Assembly (NCBI GenBank): GCA_001771055.1
Contig: MESS01000033.1
Span: 4,942-11,631 of the forward strand
Origin: Caldithrix sp. RBG_13_44_9
GTDB lineage: Bacteria; Calditrichota; Calditrichia; RBG-13-44-9
Length of the DNA stretch: 6,690 bases
Direction of reading: 5' to 3'
Position numbers and translations under genes: made by a program. A model generated the notes under the pieces. That model did not search any database and was not told the origin of the DNA. It saw nothing but the letters and a program-made list of their open reading frames with translations. Shown piece after piece: positions 1 through 5,564 of this stretch (its first letter is position 1; every line of letters begins with the position of its first letter).

Positions 1-4
1 TTTA

Positions 5-1015
5 TCACCGTTTGATCTTGGAAAACAACCGGGAAGCATTGAAAAAAATCTGTTCCGCAAAACCCATCTTTTTGATCAGCAAATAATTTTTATCCAGTGG
101 ATTTTTTAATGACCAGACCTTTATTAAAAAGCGCAGCCAGCTGAAAAAATTTCGACTGCGGTTATAGGTAAATTCAGATAACGGAATGGGATAATCGCTG
201 CCAAAAAGTAAGCGGTTTACTGGTACCTTCTTTAATATTTTTTTAATATAAGGTGCCCGCAAAAGGGTAGCCAACGCAGAGACATCGGCATACAGATTCC
301 AGTTTTTCTTTTCGGCCTCTTCCAGTAAATCCAGAAATTCCTGGAAATCTTGCCGGTAATTACTGTCAAATATCCAGAAATAAGGGAGGGCACAATGGGC
401 AATAATTACCGTTACTCCTTCTTGCAACGCTTCCCTTAGATAACCGGGATGGTTGAATTCCTCATATGATTTATTAGAGGTAGGAATTGCATATTCCGGT
501 CCGGCATGACAAAGCAGGGGTAAATTGTATTCAACCAATTTCCGGTAAAAGGGTTTACAGCGGGGATGAGCAGGATTGATGAGCTGTGAGGAAGGAATCC
601 ATTTGCATAACACAGTTCCCTGTGCGATCGCCCGCTCCAGCTGGACATCCCAGTCCTGCCGGTAGGGATGAACTGAACAGCCAAACAGGATTTTTGACTC
701 TTCCCGGGATAATTGGTACAGGTATTCATTGGGAACATGGAGATGAGTCCATTCCCGATGTACCTGTCCCTGCATATCATAGACTTCATCCAATGCCAGA
801 AGTACGGCTTTATTGATATATTTTGCTGCACGGATCGTATCCAGCAGATGACTTTTCACCCGGTTTAAGTCGATTTTTTTTAAAAGCGATCGGGTCAGAA
901 GAAGCATGGCATAATAGGCAGCGGTTTTTTCAAATTCGGCTGACCAGTAACATCCACTGGTTTGATCCGCCGGCGCTCCGAAATGCACATGCATGTCAAT
1001 GATCTCAGTACTCAT
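5..1015 (-). CDS. Amidohydrolase_2 family metal-dependent hydrolase
   Basis: This 336-residue protein is a complete TIM-barrel amidohydrolase of the Amidohydro_2 type, the group that includes ACMSD-like decarboxylases and related hydrolases. The N-terminal metal-binding HxH motif is visible as Asp-Met-His9-Val-His11-Phe-Gly. Lys138 lies in a Cys-Lys-Trp-Ile-Pro strand, His170 in Leu-Leu-Cys-His-Ala-Gly, His207 in Ile-Ile-Ala-His-Cys, and the probable catalytic Asp274 in Leu-Phe-Gly-Ser-Asp-Tyr-Pro near the C-terminus. The order and spacing are those expected of the family, and no signal peptide is present, so it is probably cytosolic. The start is an ATG with an AGGGA-like ribosome site about 10 bases upstream. 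The gene is divergent from the Fe-S protein gene across 128 bp. The stop codon lies at the window edge, so any downstream partner is not visible. The substrate cannot be told from sequence: hydrolase or decarboxylase are both possible. The family call is firm. Confidence 0.9.
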   Translation of the reverse strand: MSTEIIDMHVHFGAPADQTSGCYWSAEFEKTAAYYAMLLLTRSLLKKIDLNRVKSHLLDTIRAAKYINKAVLLALDEVYDMQGQVHREWTHLHVPNEYLYQLSREESKILFGCSVHPYRQDWDVQLERAIAQGTVLCKWIPSSQLINPAHPRCKPFYRKLVEYNLPLLCHAGPEYAIPTSNKSYEEFNHPGYLREALQEGVTVIIAHCALPYFWIFDSNYRQDFQEFLDLLEEAEKKNWNLYADVSALATLLRAPYIKKILKKVPVNRLLFGSDYPIPLSEFTYNRSRNFFSWLRFLIKVWSLKNPLDKNYLLIKKMGFAEQIFFNASRLFSKIKR

Positions 1016-1075
1016 TCCGCTATTGTCCCTATTAATCCTGGAAGTCTTATGAATGGAAAAATATACTTCAACTAC

Positions 1076-1104
1076 TTGAATTTTAAAATGAAATTTGTGA
1101 TATT
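1076..1104 (+). promoter_or_regulatory. Weak sigma70-like promoter candidate for the Fe-S protein gene
   Basis: In the 128-bp divergent gap between 1016 and 1143, TTGAAT (1076-1081) is followed after 17 bases by GATATT (1099-1104). Each hexamer matches four or more consensus positions. Transcription would start near 1111, leaving a leader of about 33 bases. The gap is AT-rich, so a chance match is likely, and the organism's promoter consensus is unknown. I found no convincing promoter for the amidohydrolase on the opposite strand. Confidence 0.2.
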
Positions 1105-1143
1105 GCTGCAGCGATTCTCGGTCCAGTTAAGAAAGAATAAATC

Positions 1144-2424
1144 ATGGCACATCATACCCTGAGATCCGGTTACCAGCAACTCGTTCAGCGTTTGAATCGT
1201 TTTCCGCAGGGTGCCCCGCCTTCCGAACTGCTTTATAAAATTCTTTCCCTGCTGTTCTCCGAGAAAGAAGCCGCACTGGTAGCTAAACTTCCCATAAAGC
1301 CCTTTACTGCCGCCCAGGCCGGCAAGATCTGGAAAATAGATCAGGCTTCAGCTGAGAAAGTCCTTCATCAACTGGCCTCACGGGCTTTGCTGGTGGATAT
1401 TCAGCGTGATGGTGAGTCGATTTATACCCTGCCTCCTCCTATGGCCGGTTTCTTTGAATTTTCAATGATGCGCATCAGGGGCGACATCGATCAAAAGCTG
1501 CTGGCTGAATTATTTTATCAGTACCTGAATGTTGAGGAAGATTTTATAAAATCTCTTTTCACCGAAGGGGATACCCAGCTGGGGCGGGTTTTTGTCCATG
1601 AACCGGTTTTATCTGATGATCAGGCCCTGCGGGTATTGGATTACGAGCGTGCTTCCGAAGTCATCAAGACTGCCGCCTATCGCGGAATTGGAATCTGTTA
1701 CTGCCGCCATAAGATGCAGCATATTAACCGGGCCTGTGATGCTCCCATGGATATTTGCATGACTTTTAACAATAGTGCCGCTTCTCTCATTAAATATGGT
1801 TTTGCCCGCCCGGTGGAAGTATCCGAAGGACTGGAGTTGTTACAACAGGCCTATGAATGTAATCTGGTGCAATTCGGTGAAAATATCAGAGAAGGGGTAA
1901 ATTTTATTTGCAACTGCTGCGGGTGCTGCTGTGAGGCCCTGATTGCCCAGCGGCGTTTCAGCACTCTTCGTCCGGTTCATACCACCAATTACCTTCCACA
2001 GATTGATATGGTGAAATGCAACGGTTGTGGCAAATGTGCCGAGGCCTGTCCGGTGGAAGCCATGACCCTGGTATCAGCCAATTCCCCTCAGCATCCCCGG
2101 CAAAAAAAAGCCAAGCTGCAGGAAGATATCTGCTTAGGATGCGCTATCTGTTTAAAGGTTTGCCAGAAAGGCGCCATCTCTTTACAGGAGCGTGAGCCGC
2201 GGGTGATCACTCCTTTGAATTCTGCTCACCGGGCGGTGATCATGGCCATTGAACGCGGCAAACTCCAGAATCTTATTTTTGATAATCAGGCTTTGCTGAG
2301 TCATCGGGCTATGGCTGCTATATTGGGTGTGATTTTAAAGCTCCCTCCCTTGAAACAAATCCTGGCTGTTCAGCAGGTGAAATCTCGCTATCTGGAATAT
2401 CTTATTCAGCATATCCGGGTTTAA
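1144..2424 (+). CDS. Cys-rich 4Fe-4S dicluster ferredoxin-domain protein with N-terminal winged-helix-like region
   Basis: The 426-residue soluble protein has three parts. Residues about 30-100 read like a winged-helix fold (helix, turn, a recognition-type helix near SAEKVLHQLASRAL, then a beta wing ending Tyr-Thr-Leu-Pro-Pro-Pro). The middle holds an unusual cysteine set: C185 and C187 (Cys-Tyr-Cys-Arg-His-Lys), C198, C205, C239, then the run C256-x-C258-C259-x-C261-C262-C263. Residues 288-350 are a bacterial two-cluster ferredoxin domain, with C292, C295, C298, C302-Pro and C330, C333, C336, C340. The second motif has Gln instead of the usual Pro after its last Cys. The C-terminal 70 residues look helical. 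Similar proteins in anaerobes are annotated only as 4Fe-4S binding proteins. Electron transfer or redox sensing is plausible but unproven. The ATG start has only a weak purine-rich site (GAAAG) upstream. It appears monocistronic, since the next genes lie on the other strand. Confidence 0.85.
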   Translation: MAHHTLRSGYQQLVQRLNRFPQGAPPSELLYKILSLLFSEKEAALVAKLPIKPFTAAQAGKIWKIDQASAEKVLHQLASRALLVDIQRDGESIYTLPPPMAGFFEFSMMRIRGDIDQKLLAELFYQYLNVEEDFIKSLFTEGDTQLGRVFVHEPVLSDDQALRVLDYERASEVIKTAAYRGIGICYCRHKMQHINRACDAPMDICMTFNNSAASLIKYGFARPVEVSEGLELLQQAYECNLVQFGENIREGVNFICNCCGCCCEALIAQRRFSTLRPVHTTNYLPQIDMVKCNGCGKCAEACPVEAMTLVSANSPQHPRQKKAKLQEDICLGCAICLKVCQKGAISLQEREPRVITPLNSAHRAVIMAIERGKLQNLIFDNQALLSHRAMAAILGVILKLPPLKQILAVQQVKSRYLEYLIQHIRV

Positions 2425-2436
2425 ATCCCAGCACAC

Positions 2437-2487
2437 TACCATCTTTTTGACATTACCAGAAGATGGTATCAATAGCAAAGCCATCTT
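2437..2487. repeat. Three-arm inverted repeat (two mutually exclusive hairpins) between convergent genes
   Basis: TACCATCTT (2437-2445) is a perfect 9-bp complement of AAGATGGTA (2460-2468) with a 14-base loop. A second copy, CCATCTT (2481-2487), can instead pair with AAGATGG (2460-2466), also with a 14-base loop. The two hairpins compete for the middle arm. It lies 13 bases after the Fe-S gene stop and downstream of the msrB cluster, where a transcript end is expected. Neither strand has a U-tract directly after a stem, so it is not a canonical intrinsic terminator. It may be a 3'-end stabiliser or weak terminator. Confidence 0.45.
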
Positions 2488-2514
2488 TAGTAAAGGGGTG
2501 GTTTTCTGCTCACA

Positions 2515-2649
2515 TTAGGGCACCGGACAGACTCCCTGGCTGATCTGATACAGAAATCCTGCCAGAATTCCGGTAATGAGTAGAAGTTTTAACAGTTTGA
2601 ACCAGAACTTATTTTTGGCTCGTTCCTGAATCTGCAGCAGCAGCCTCAA
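2515..2649 (-). CDS. Possible small single-span membrane protein overlapping msrB
   Basis: A 44-codon frame opens just after a TGA and overlaps the last 41 bases of msrB in the +1 frame. From a TTG at 2649 the product would start Met-Arg-Leu-Leu-Leu-Gln. It then has a basic stretch (Glu-Arg-Ala-Lys-Asn-Lys-Phe-Trp-Phe-Lys), one hydrophobic helix (about residues 19-34, Leu-Leu-Lys-Leu-Leu-Leu-Ile-Thr-Gly-Ile-Leu-Ala-Gly-Phe-Leu-Tyr) and a tail Gly-Val-Cys-Pro-Val-Pro. The organisation (basic N-terminus, one span, Cys-Pro tail) looks like a real protein and recalls the small DUF6132 type, but that likeness is from memory and weak. No ATG is available: TTG or one of three CTG codons after a GAGG would be needed, perhaps by coupling to msrB translation. 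Alternatively, a one-base loss in the AAAAA run at the msrB stop would fuse it to MsrB, so a sequencing error or frameshift is possible. Confidence 0.4.
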   Translation of the reverse strand: MRLLLQIQERAKNKFWFKLLKLLLITGILAGFLYQISQGVCPVP

Positions 2650-3178
2650 ATTTCAAAGCGGCTGAGTTTATACAGAACCGCCGGTAGGTCGGAGCAGGAC
2701 CATCATCGAACATATGTCCCAGATGCCCGCCGCAGCGGTAGCACAGCACCTCGATCCTTTTCATGAACAGACTGTTGTCTTCCACCAATTCAACGCTGTT
2801 TTCCGAAACCGGGGACCAGAAACTGGGCCAGCCGGTACCGGAATTAAATTTGGTATCTGAATTGAACAAGGCTGATCCGCAGCCGACACATTTGTATACT
2901 CCCTTTCCTTTATATTCATAATATTTTCCGGTAAAGGCGCATTCGGTCTCTCCTTTGCGCAGCACCTGATATTGTTCTTCGCTGAGGATCTGTTTCCACT
3001 CTTCATCAGATTTTATGATCTTATCCGGCATATTGGTTTCCTTTTTAGTTTCCTGGGTGGTTTGTGAATTCGACTTGGTTGCTTCATTTTGCCTGTCCTG
3101 CACAGCGGCTGTCATCAATCCTGCCAGAACGAACAGGGTAATGACCGCGGTTATTATTTTTATTTTATTGGCAGACAT
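2609..3178 (-). CDS. msrB: Exported peptide-methionine (R)-S-oxide reductase MsrB
   Basis: MsrB reduces the R-epimer of methionine sulfoxide in oxidised proteins. The 189-residue product carries the full domain at about residues 55-178. Zinc ligands are the two pairs C97/C100 (Cys-Val-Gly-Cys-Gly) and C146/C149 (Cys-Tyr-Arg-Cys-Gly-Gly-His-Leu-Gly-His). The Gly-Thr-Gly-Trp-Pro-Ser-Phe motif is at 114-120, and the catalytic Cys169 lies in Arg-Arg-Phe-Cys-Ile-Asn-Ser. Position 115 is Thr where some MsrBs have the resolving Cys, so C80 (Thr-Glu-Cys-Ala-Phe-Thr-Gly) is the best resolving candidate. Residues 1-25 form a signal peptide (Lys-rich start, hydrophobic core, Thr-Ala-Ala end), followed by a Gln/Thr/Lys-rich linker to residue 50, which indicates an exported, probably periplasmic enzyme. 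The start has a strong AGGAG 5 bases upstream. It lies 57 bases after the TerB-like gene with no terminator between, so the two are probably cotranscribed. An internal start at Met50 is also well supported. Confidence 0.96.
   Translation of the reverse strand: MSANKIKIITAVITLFVLAGLMTAAVQDRQNEATKSNSQTTQETKKETNMPDKIIKSDEEWKQILSEEQYQVLRKGETECAFTGKYYEYKGKGVYKCVGCGSALFNSDTKFNSGTGWPSFWSPVSENSVELVEDNSLFMKRIEVLCYRCGGHLGHMFDDGPAPTYRRFCINSAALKFEAAAADSGTSQK
3029..3043 (-). promoter_or_regulatory. Internal ribosome binding site and ATG (Met50) within msrB
   Basis: Reading the minus strand, AAGGA (3043-3039) is followed after 7 bases by the ATG of codon 50 (3031-3029). This is as good a Shine-Dalgarno arrangement as that of the upstream start. 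Initiation here would remove the signal peptide and linker and give a 140-residue protein, about the length of a classical cytosolic MsrB. The sequence is seen directly; its use in translation is inferred. Confidence 0.45.
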
Positions 3179-3235
3179 ATATTCTCCTGATTAAGGTTCA
3201 AAAAATTGGCATAAGAAAAAAAGTTATATCTGTTT

Positions 3236-3697
3236 TCATGATTCATCATGCAACACCTTTAATTTAGCATTGATTAAATCACTATGTGCCAGATTCAATA
3301 ACCTGGCTAATTTGTGAATCAGGTAATCCTCATAGCTGTCCAATTTTCCATCAGCATAAATAATTTTCCAGATCAATTCCACTATTCTTATCTTTTCTGA
3401 GTGGTTCAGGTTGCGATTGATAAGGTTGGTAAACTTCCACAGGTCATGACTGTCCTTCAACTCCTGTTCCGCCAGCCGGGTGAGTTGTTCCAGGTAGTCT
3501 TTATCCAGACCATATTCCATTGTAAAAATTTGACTGATGCGTTGCGTTTCTTCGGTGGAAAATTCACTATCAATATACGCCATTTCCAAAAAAAGTGCCA
3601 GGGTAGCCAGATAAATTTCCTGCTCAGCCTTGGGTGCTGTGATATTGAATTTTTTTAAAAAGGAAGCAGGGAATATATTTTGTAAAATATTTACCAT
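3236..3697 (-). CDS. TerB-like (tellurite resistance TerB/DjlA N-terminal fold) protein
   Basis: The 153-residue, mostly helical soluble protein fits the TerB family, whose acidic helices bind metal. Two family-typical segments are present. Residues 33-50 read Leu-Ala-Leu-Phe-Leu-Glu-Met-Ala-Tyr-Ile-Asp43-Ser-Glu45-Phe-Ser-Thr-Glu49-Glu50. Residues 107-123 read Glu-Leu-Ile-Trp-Lys-Ile-Ile-Tyr-Ala-Asp116-Gly-Lys-Leu-Asp120-Ser-Tyr-Glu123. The second segment is the conserved 'ADG.ld..E' signature. No signal peptide or membrane span is seen. It stands alone rather than in a ter operon, so a tellurite role should not be assumed; stand-alone TerB proteins are common and poorly understood. The ATG start has only a weak GAG-type site upstream. 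Its upstream region is now separated from the original divergent neighbour by an IS element whose end lies about 70 bases from the start, which could have changed its promoter. It is probably the first gene of a unit with msrB. Confidence 0.85.
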   Translation of the reverse strand: MVNILQNIFPASFLKKFNITAPKAEQEIYLATLALFLEMAYIDSEFSTEETQRISQIFTMEYGLDKDYLEQLTRLAEQELKDSHDLWKFTNLINRNLNHSEKIRIVELIWKIIYADGKLDSYEDYLIHKLARLLNLAHSDLINAKLKVLHDES

Positions 3698-3763
3698 TTT
3701 ATCAACTCGTTTATTAAGTTAAATTTTAGTTGATGCATCTGAATCATGTTTTAAACACTGTTG

Positions 3764-3781
3764 AATATCACTAGTGTCCGG
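3764..3781 (+). repeat. Left terminal inverted repeat of the IS element
   Basis: AATATCACTAGTGTCCGG is an exact reverse complement of the right end. Homology to the right end stops immediately inward of CCGG. The outer part (through CACTAGTG) may belong to the target site rather than the element. Confidence 0.88.
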
Positions 3782-3873
3782 ATGTTTTTGTAAAACGTGT
3801 CTATAAGTGATTATTATTCATTAAAATAAGTTGATATTTTAATTTTTTCTACTTGAATTTCTTTAAGAGCATT

Positions 3874-3905
3874 ATTATCACCTCAGACATATTCGAGGTG
3901 ATAAT
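3874..3905 (+). promoter_or_regulatory. RNA hairpin sequestering transposase RBS and start codon
   Basis: ATTATCACCTC (3874-3884) is a perfect complement of GAGGTGATAAT (3895-3905), giving an 11-bp stem with a 10-base loop. The 3' arm contains the GAGG ribosome site (3895-3898) and the first two bases of the ATG at 3904. A transcript carrying both arms should translate transposase poorly. IS10 and IS50 are known to use leader structures that block translation of read-through transcripts from outside the element, and this looks like the same strategy. A possible internal promoter (TTGATA 3831-3836, TTGAAT 3853-3858) would start near 3865 and still include the hairpin. Confidence 0.7.
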
Positions 3906-5073
3906 GTATAACGGAAAAATCATTTTTTCTCAACTGATTTCATATTTACCCAAGTATGAATTTATCAAGTGTGTCATGAGGTATCGAGGTAACCATAAGG
4001 TGAAGACGTTTTCCTGTTGGGATCAATTTCTCTGTATGGCGTTTGCTCAAATTACTTATCGTGAAAGCCTCAGAGAAATCATCACGTGTTTGAGAGTCTT
4101 TGAAAATAAGCTTTACCATATGGGTTTTCGCAGTAGAATATCTAAAAGCACGCTTGCCGATGCCAATGAAAACCGGGATTGGCGAATTTATGCTGATTTT
4201 GCTCAAATTCTTATTGATCATGCCCGACGACTTTATCAAAATGAAGATTTGGGTTATGAACTCACCGATACGGTTTATGCTCTTGATTCCACCACGATTG
4301 ATTTGTGTCTATCCCTTTTTCCCTGGGCAAAGTTTCGAGAGAAAAAAGGAGCGGTAAAGCTGCACACTCTGATGGATTTAAGAGGTAACATTCCTTCCTT
4401 CATTAGAATTACTGATGGAACCATTCACGACGTCAATATTCTGGATGAACTGATTCCAGAATCCGGTTCCTTTTATGTATTAGATCGTGGCTACCTGGAT
4501 TTCTCCCGACTTTATCTACTCGATCAATGTCGTTCCTTTTTTGTGATTCTGGCTAAATCCAATCTCGCTTTCAAAAGAATTTACTCGCATCCCGTTGACC
4601 GATCTACTGGCCTCATCTGTGACCAAACGATCGTATTATCTGGCTTCTATAGTTCTCAGGATTACCCAGAAAAATTGCGACGTATTTGCTATGATGATCA
4701 AGAACATAATAAACGATTGACCTTTCTGACAAATAACTTTATACTATCCGCGATGACTATCACTCAAATCTATAAGAGTCGATGGCAAATTGAACTGTTC
4801 TTCAAATGGATTAAGCAACATCTGCGAATTAAAAGCTTTTATGGAACCAGTGAAAATGCAGTAAAAACTCAAATCTGGATCGCCATATCCATCTATGTTC
4901 TGATAGCGATCGTAAAAAAACAATTAAGAATTAACCTCTCCCTCTACACTTTTTTACAAATTTTAAGCATCAGTGTGTTTGAAAAAGTTCATATTTTACA
5001 ACTGGTTACAACTAATGATTACAAAAATCCAGATACCCATCCTTTTAACCAATTAAATTTATTCGACTTATAA
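3904..5073 (+). CDS. IS4-family DDE transposase (DUF4372 plus DDE_Tnp_1 type)
   Basis: The 389-residue transposase cuts and joins the ends of its own IS element. The N-terminal 75 residues match the DUF4372 type seen in many IS4-family enzymes (Phe-Ser-Gln-Leu-Ile near the start, Trp-Asp-Gln-Phe at 39-42, then Ser-Leu-Arg-Glu-Ile). The RNase H-like core has catalytic D128 (Ala-Leu-Asp-Ser-Thr-Thr-Ile), D194 (Val-Leu-Asp-Arg-Gly-Tyr) and E297. The IS4 signature Y-(2)-R-(3)-E-(6)-K is perfect at Y290, R293, E297 and K304, so the protein looks functional. I chose the ATG at 3904, preceded by GAGG with 5-base spacing; a TTG at 3853 would add 17 residues but has no ribosome site and lies in the regulatory leader. 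The TAA stop directly abuts the right terminal repeat. Translation is probably restrained by the leader hairpin. Confidence 0.95.
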   Translation: MYNGKIIFSQLISYLPKYEFIKCVMRYRGNHKVKTFSCWDQFLCMAFAQITYRESLREIITCLRVFENKLYHMGFRSRISKSTLADANENRDWRIYADFAQILIDHARRLYQNEDLGYELTDTVYALDSTTIDLCLSLFPWAKFREKKGAVKLHTLMDLRGNIPSFIRITDGTIHDVNILDELIPESGSFYVLDRGYLDFSRLYLLDQCRSFFVILAKSNLAFKRIYSHPVDRSTGLICDQTIVLSGFYSSQDYPEKLRRICYDDQEHNKRLTFLTNNFILSAMTITQIYKSRWQIELFFKWIKQHLRIKSFYGTSENAVKTQIWIAISIYVLIAIVKKQLRINLSLYTFLQILSISVFEKVHILQLVTTNDYKNPDTHPFNQLNLFDL

Positions 5074-5091
5074 CCGGACACTAGTGATATT
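5074..5091 (-). repeat. Right terminal inverted repeat of the IS element
   Basis: CCGGACACTAGTGATATT begins at the base after the transposase stop and is the exact complement of the left end. As on the left, the outer bases from CACTAGTG outward may be target sequence. Confidence 0.88.
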
Positions 5092-5181
5092 ATAACAATA
5101 ATCAGTTGGAAACAAGCAAAGTAATGATGCAAATTTCCAGCAAATTAAAATATCAAGGTTTCGGTTTTAAAAGGAGAGATT

Positions 5182-5499
5182 ATGAATGCAACTGTTTTTG
5201 TGATATTTTTGTTCGGAGTTTTTAGTTTGGTAGGTGGTCTGATTGGATATATCAAAGCCGATAGCATGCCATCACTCATCGCTGGTTCTATTTCTGGAGT
5301 TATTCTATTGTTTTGTTCATATGGGATATTGAAGGGTAACCAGTTGGCTGCTATTGTTACTCTGGTTGTCGCTCTCCTTTTAGGCGGGCGGTTTCTTCTC
5401 ACTATTATCAAAAACTTTAAACTGATGCCCGATTTTCTAATGATATTATTCAGTCTTCTGACCATTATTCTGGTCATCCAGCATCTTCTGAAAAAATAA
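5182..5499 (+). CDS. TMEM14-family (UPF0136) small integral membrane protein
   Basis: The 105-residue protein is almost entirely hydrophobic, with four predicted spans at roughly residues 3-22, 31-49, 54-73 and 82-102. The family-typical segment is Gly-Gly-Leu-Ile-Gly-Tyr-Ile-Lys-Ala-Asp-Ser-Met-Pro-Ser-Leu-Ile-Ala-Gly (18-35), matching the 'GG..GY.KA.S..SL.AG' pattern of TMEM14 proteins. A second Leu-Gly-Gly-Arg-Phe motif is at 67-71. In eukaryotes some members support haem or fatty-acid transport across membranes; the bacterial role is unknown and I infer none. The start is well defined, with AAGGAGAG (5171-5178) just upstream of the ATG. It begins about 90 bases beyond the IS right end, so any promoter shared with the terB-like gene has been split and the IS could drive or silence it. 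A strong terminator follows, so it is probably monocistronic. Confidence 0.88.
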   Translation: MNATVFVIFLFGVFSLVGGLIGYIKADSMPSLIAGSISGVILLFCSYGILKGNQLAAIVTLVVALLLGGRFLLTIIKNFKLMPDFLMILFSLLTIILVIQHLLKK

Positions 5500-5507
5500 C
5501 CACCAAT

Positions 5508-5543
5508 AAAAAACCCTCCGGAGAAGACTCGGGAGGGTTTTTT
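5508..5543. terminator. Bidirectional rho-independent terminator
   Basis: CCCTCC (5514-5519) pairs with GGAGGG (5532-5537). After one G-G mismatch the inner GAG/CTC (5521-5523 with 5528-5530) extends the stem around an AAGA loop. The stem is flanked by A6 on the left and T7 on the right (5538-5544), so both strands give a GC stem followed by a U-run. It lies 8 bases after the TMEM14-like stop and about 20 bases after the cytochrome stop on the other strand, serving both convergent genes. Confidence 0.93.
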
Positions 5544-5564
5544 TACAAAAATTATCTTATAAAA

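Larger units (their letters stand above)
3764..5091 (+). mobile_element. Complete IS4-family insertion sequence (about 1.3 kb)
   Basis: A single intact DDE transposase gene is bracketed by perfect inverted repeats, AATATCACTAGTGTCCGG on the left and its complement on the right. Taking the whole 18 bp as the ends gives 1328 bp, but then no target duplication is visible (GTTG outside left, ATAA outside right). Because CACTAGTG is itself palindromic, it appears in the same orientation on both sides, so an inner boundary is also possible. In that case the element is 3777-5078 (1302 bp) with an 8-bp duplication CACTAGTG at 3769-3776 and 5079-5086. The exact end is undecided. The element looks more AT-rich than the flanking genes. 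It lies between divergent genes and interrupts no coding sequence. The intact reading frame and perfect ends suggest recent insertion. Confidence 0.92.

Noticed and set aside
436..831. Second minus-strand frame inside the amidohydrolase gene
   Set aside because: It is fully contained in a gene with conserved metal-binding motifs, and its translation shows no domain.
962..1162. Plus-strand 66-codon frame across the divergent gap
   Set aside because: It overlaps the amidohydrolase start antisense and the Fe-S gene start in another frame, has no ribosome site, and its product has no recognisable features.
3201..3223. A/T-rich runs between the TerB-like gene and msrB as a terminator
   Set aside because: There are homopolymer runs but no GC stem before them on the transcribed strand, so cotranscription remains the simpler reading.
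3401..3658. Plus-strand 85-codon frame opposite the TerB-like gene
   Set aside because: It is antisense to a well-supported conserved gene and shows no motif of its own.
3236..3697. Tellurite resistance operon
   Set aside because: Only one TerB-fold protein is present, without terC, terD or other ter genes, so the name should be taken as a fold label only.
3853..3903. TTG-initiated 17-residue N-terminal extension of the transposase
   Set aside because: No ribosome site precedes the TTG, the stretch is part of the leader hairpin region, and the ATG at 3904 has GAGG at ideal spacing and matches the usual start of this transposase type.
5145..5477. Minus-strand 110-codon frame opposite the TMEM14-like gene
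   Set aside because: It is an antisense shadow of a hydrophobic gene, has an Arg/Pro-rich implausible product and no ribosome site. The sense frame has a strong ribosome site and family motif.
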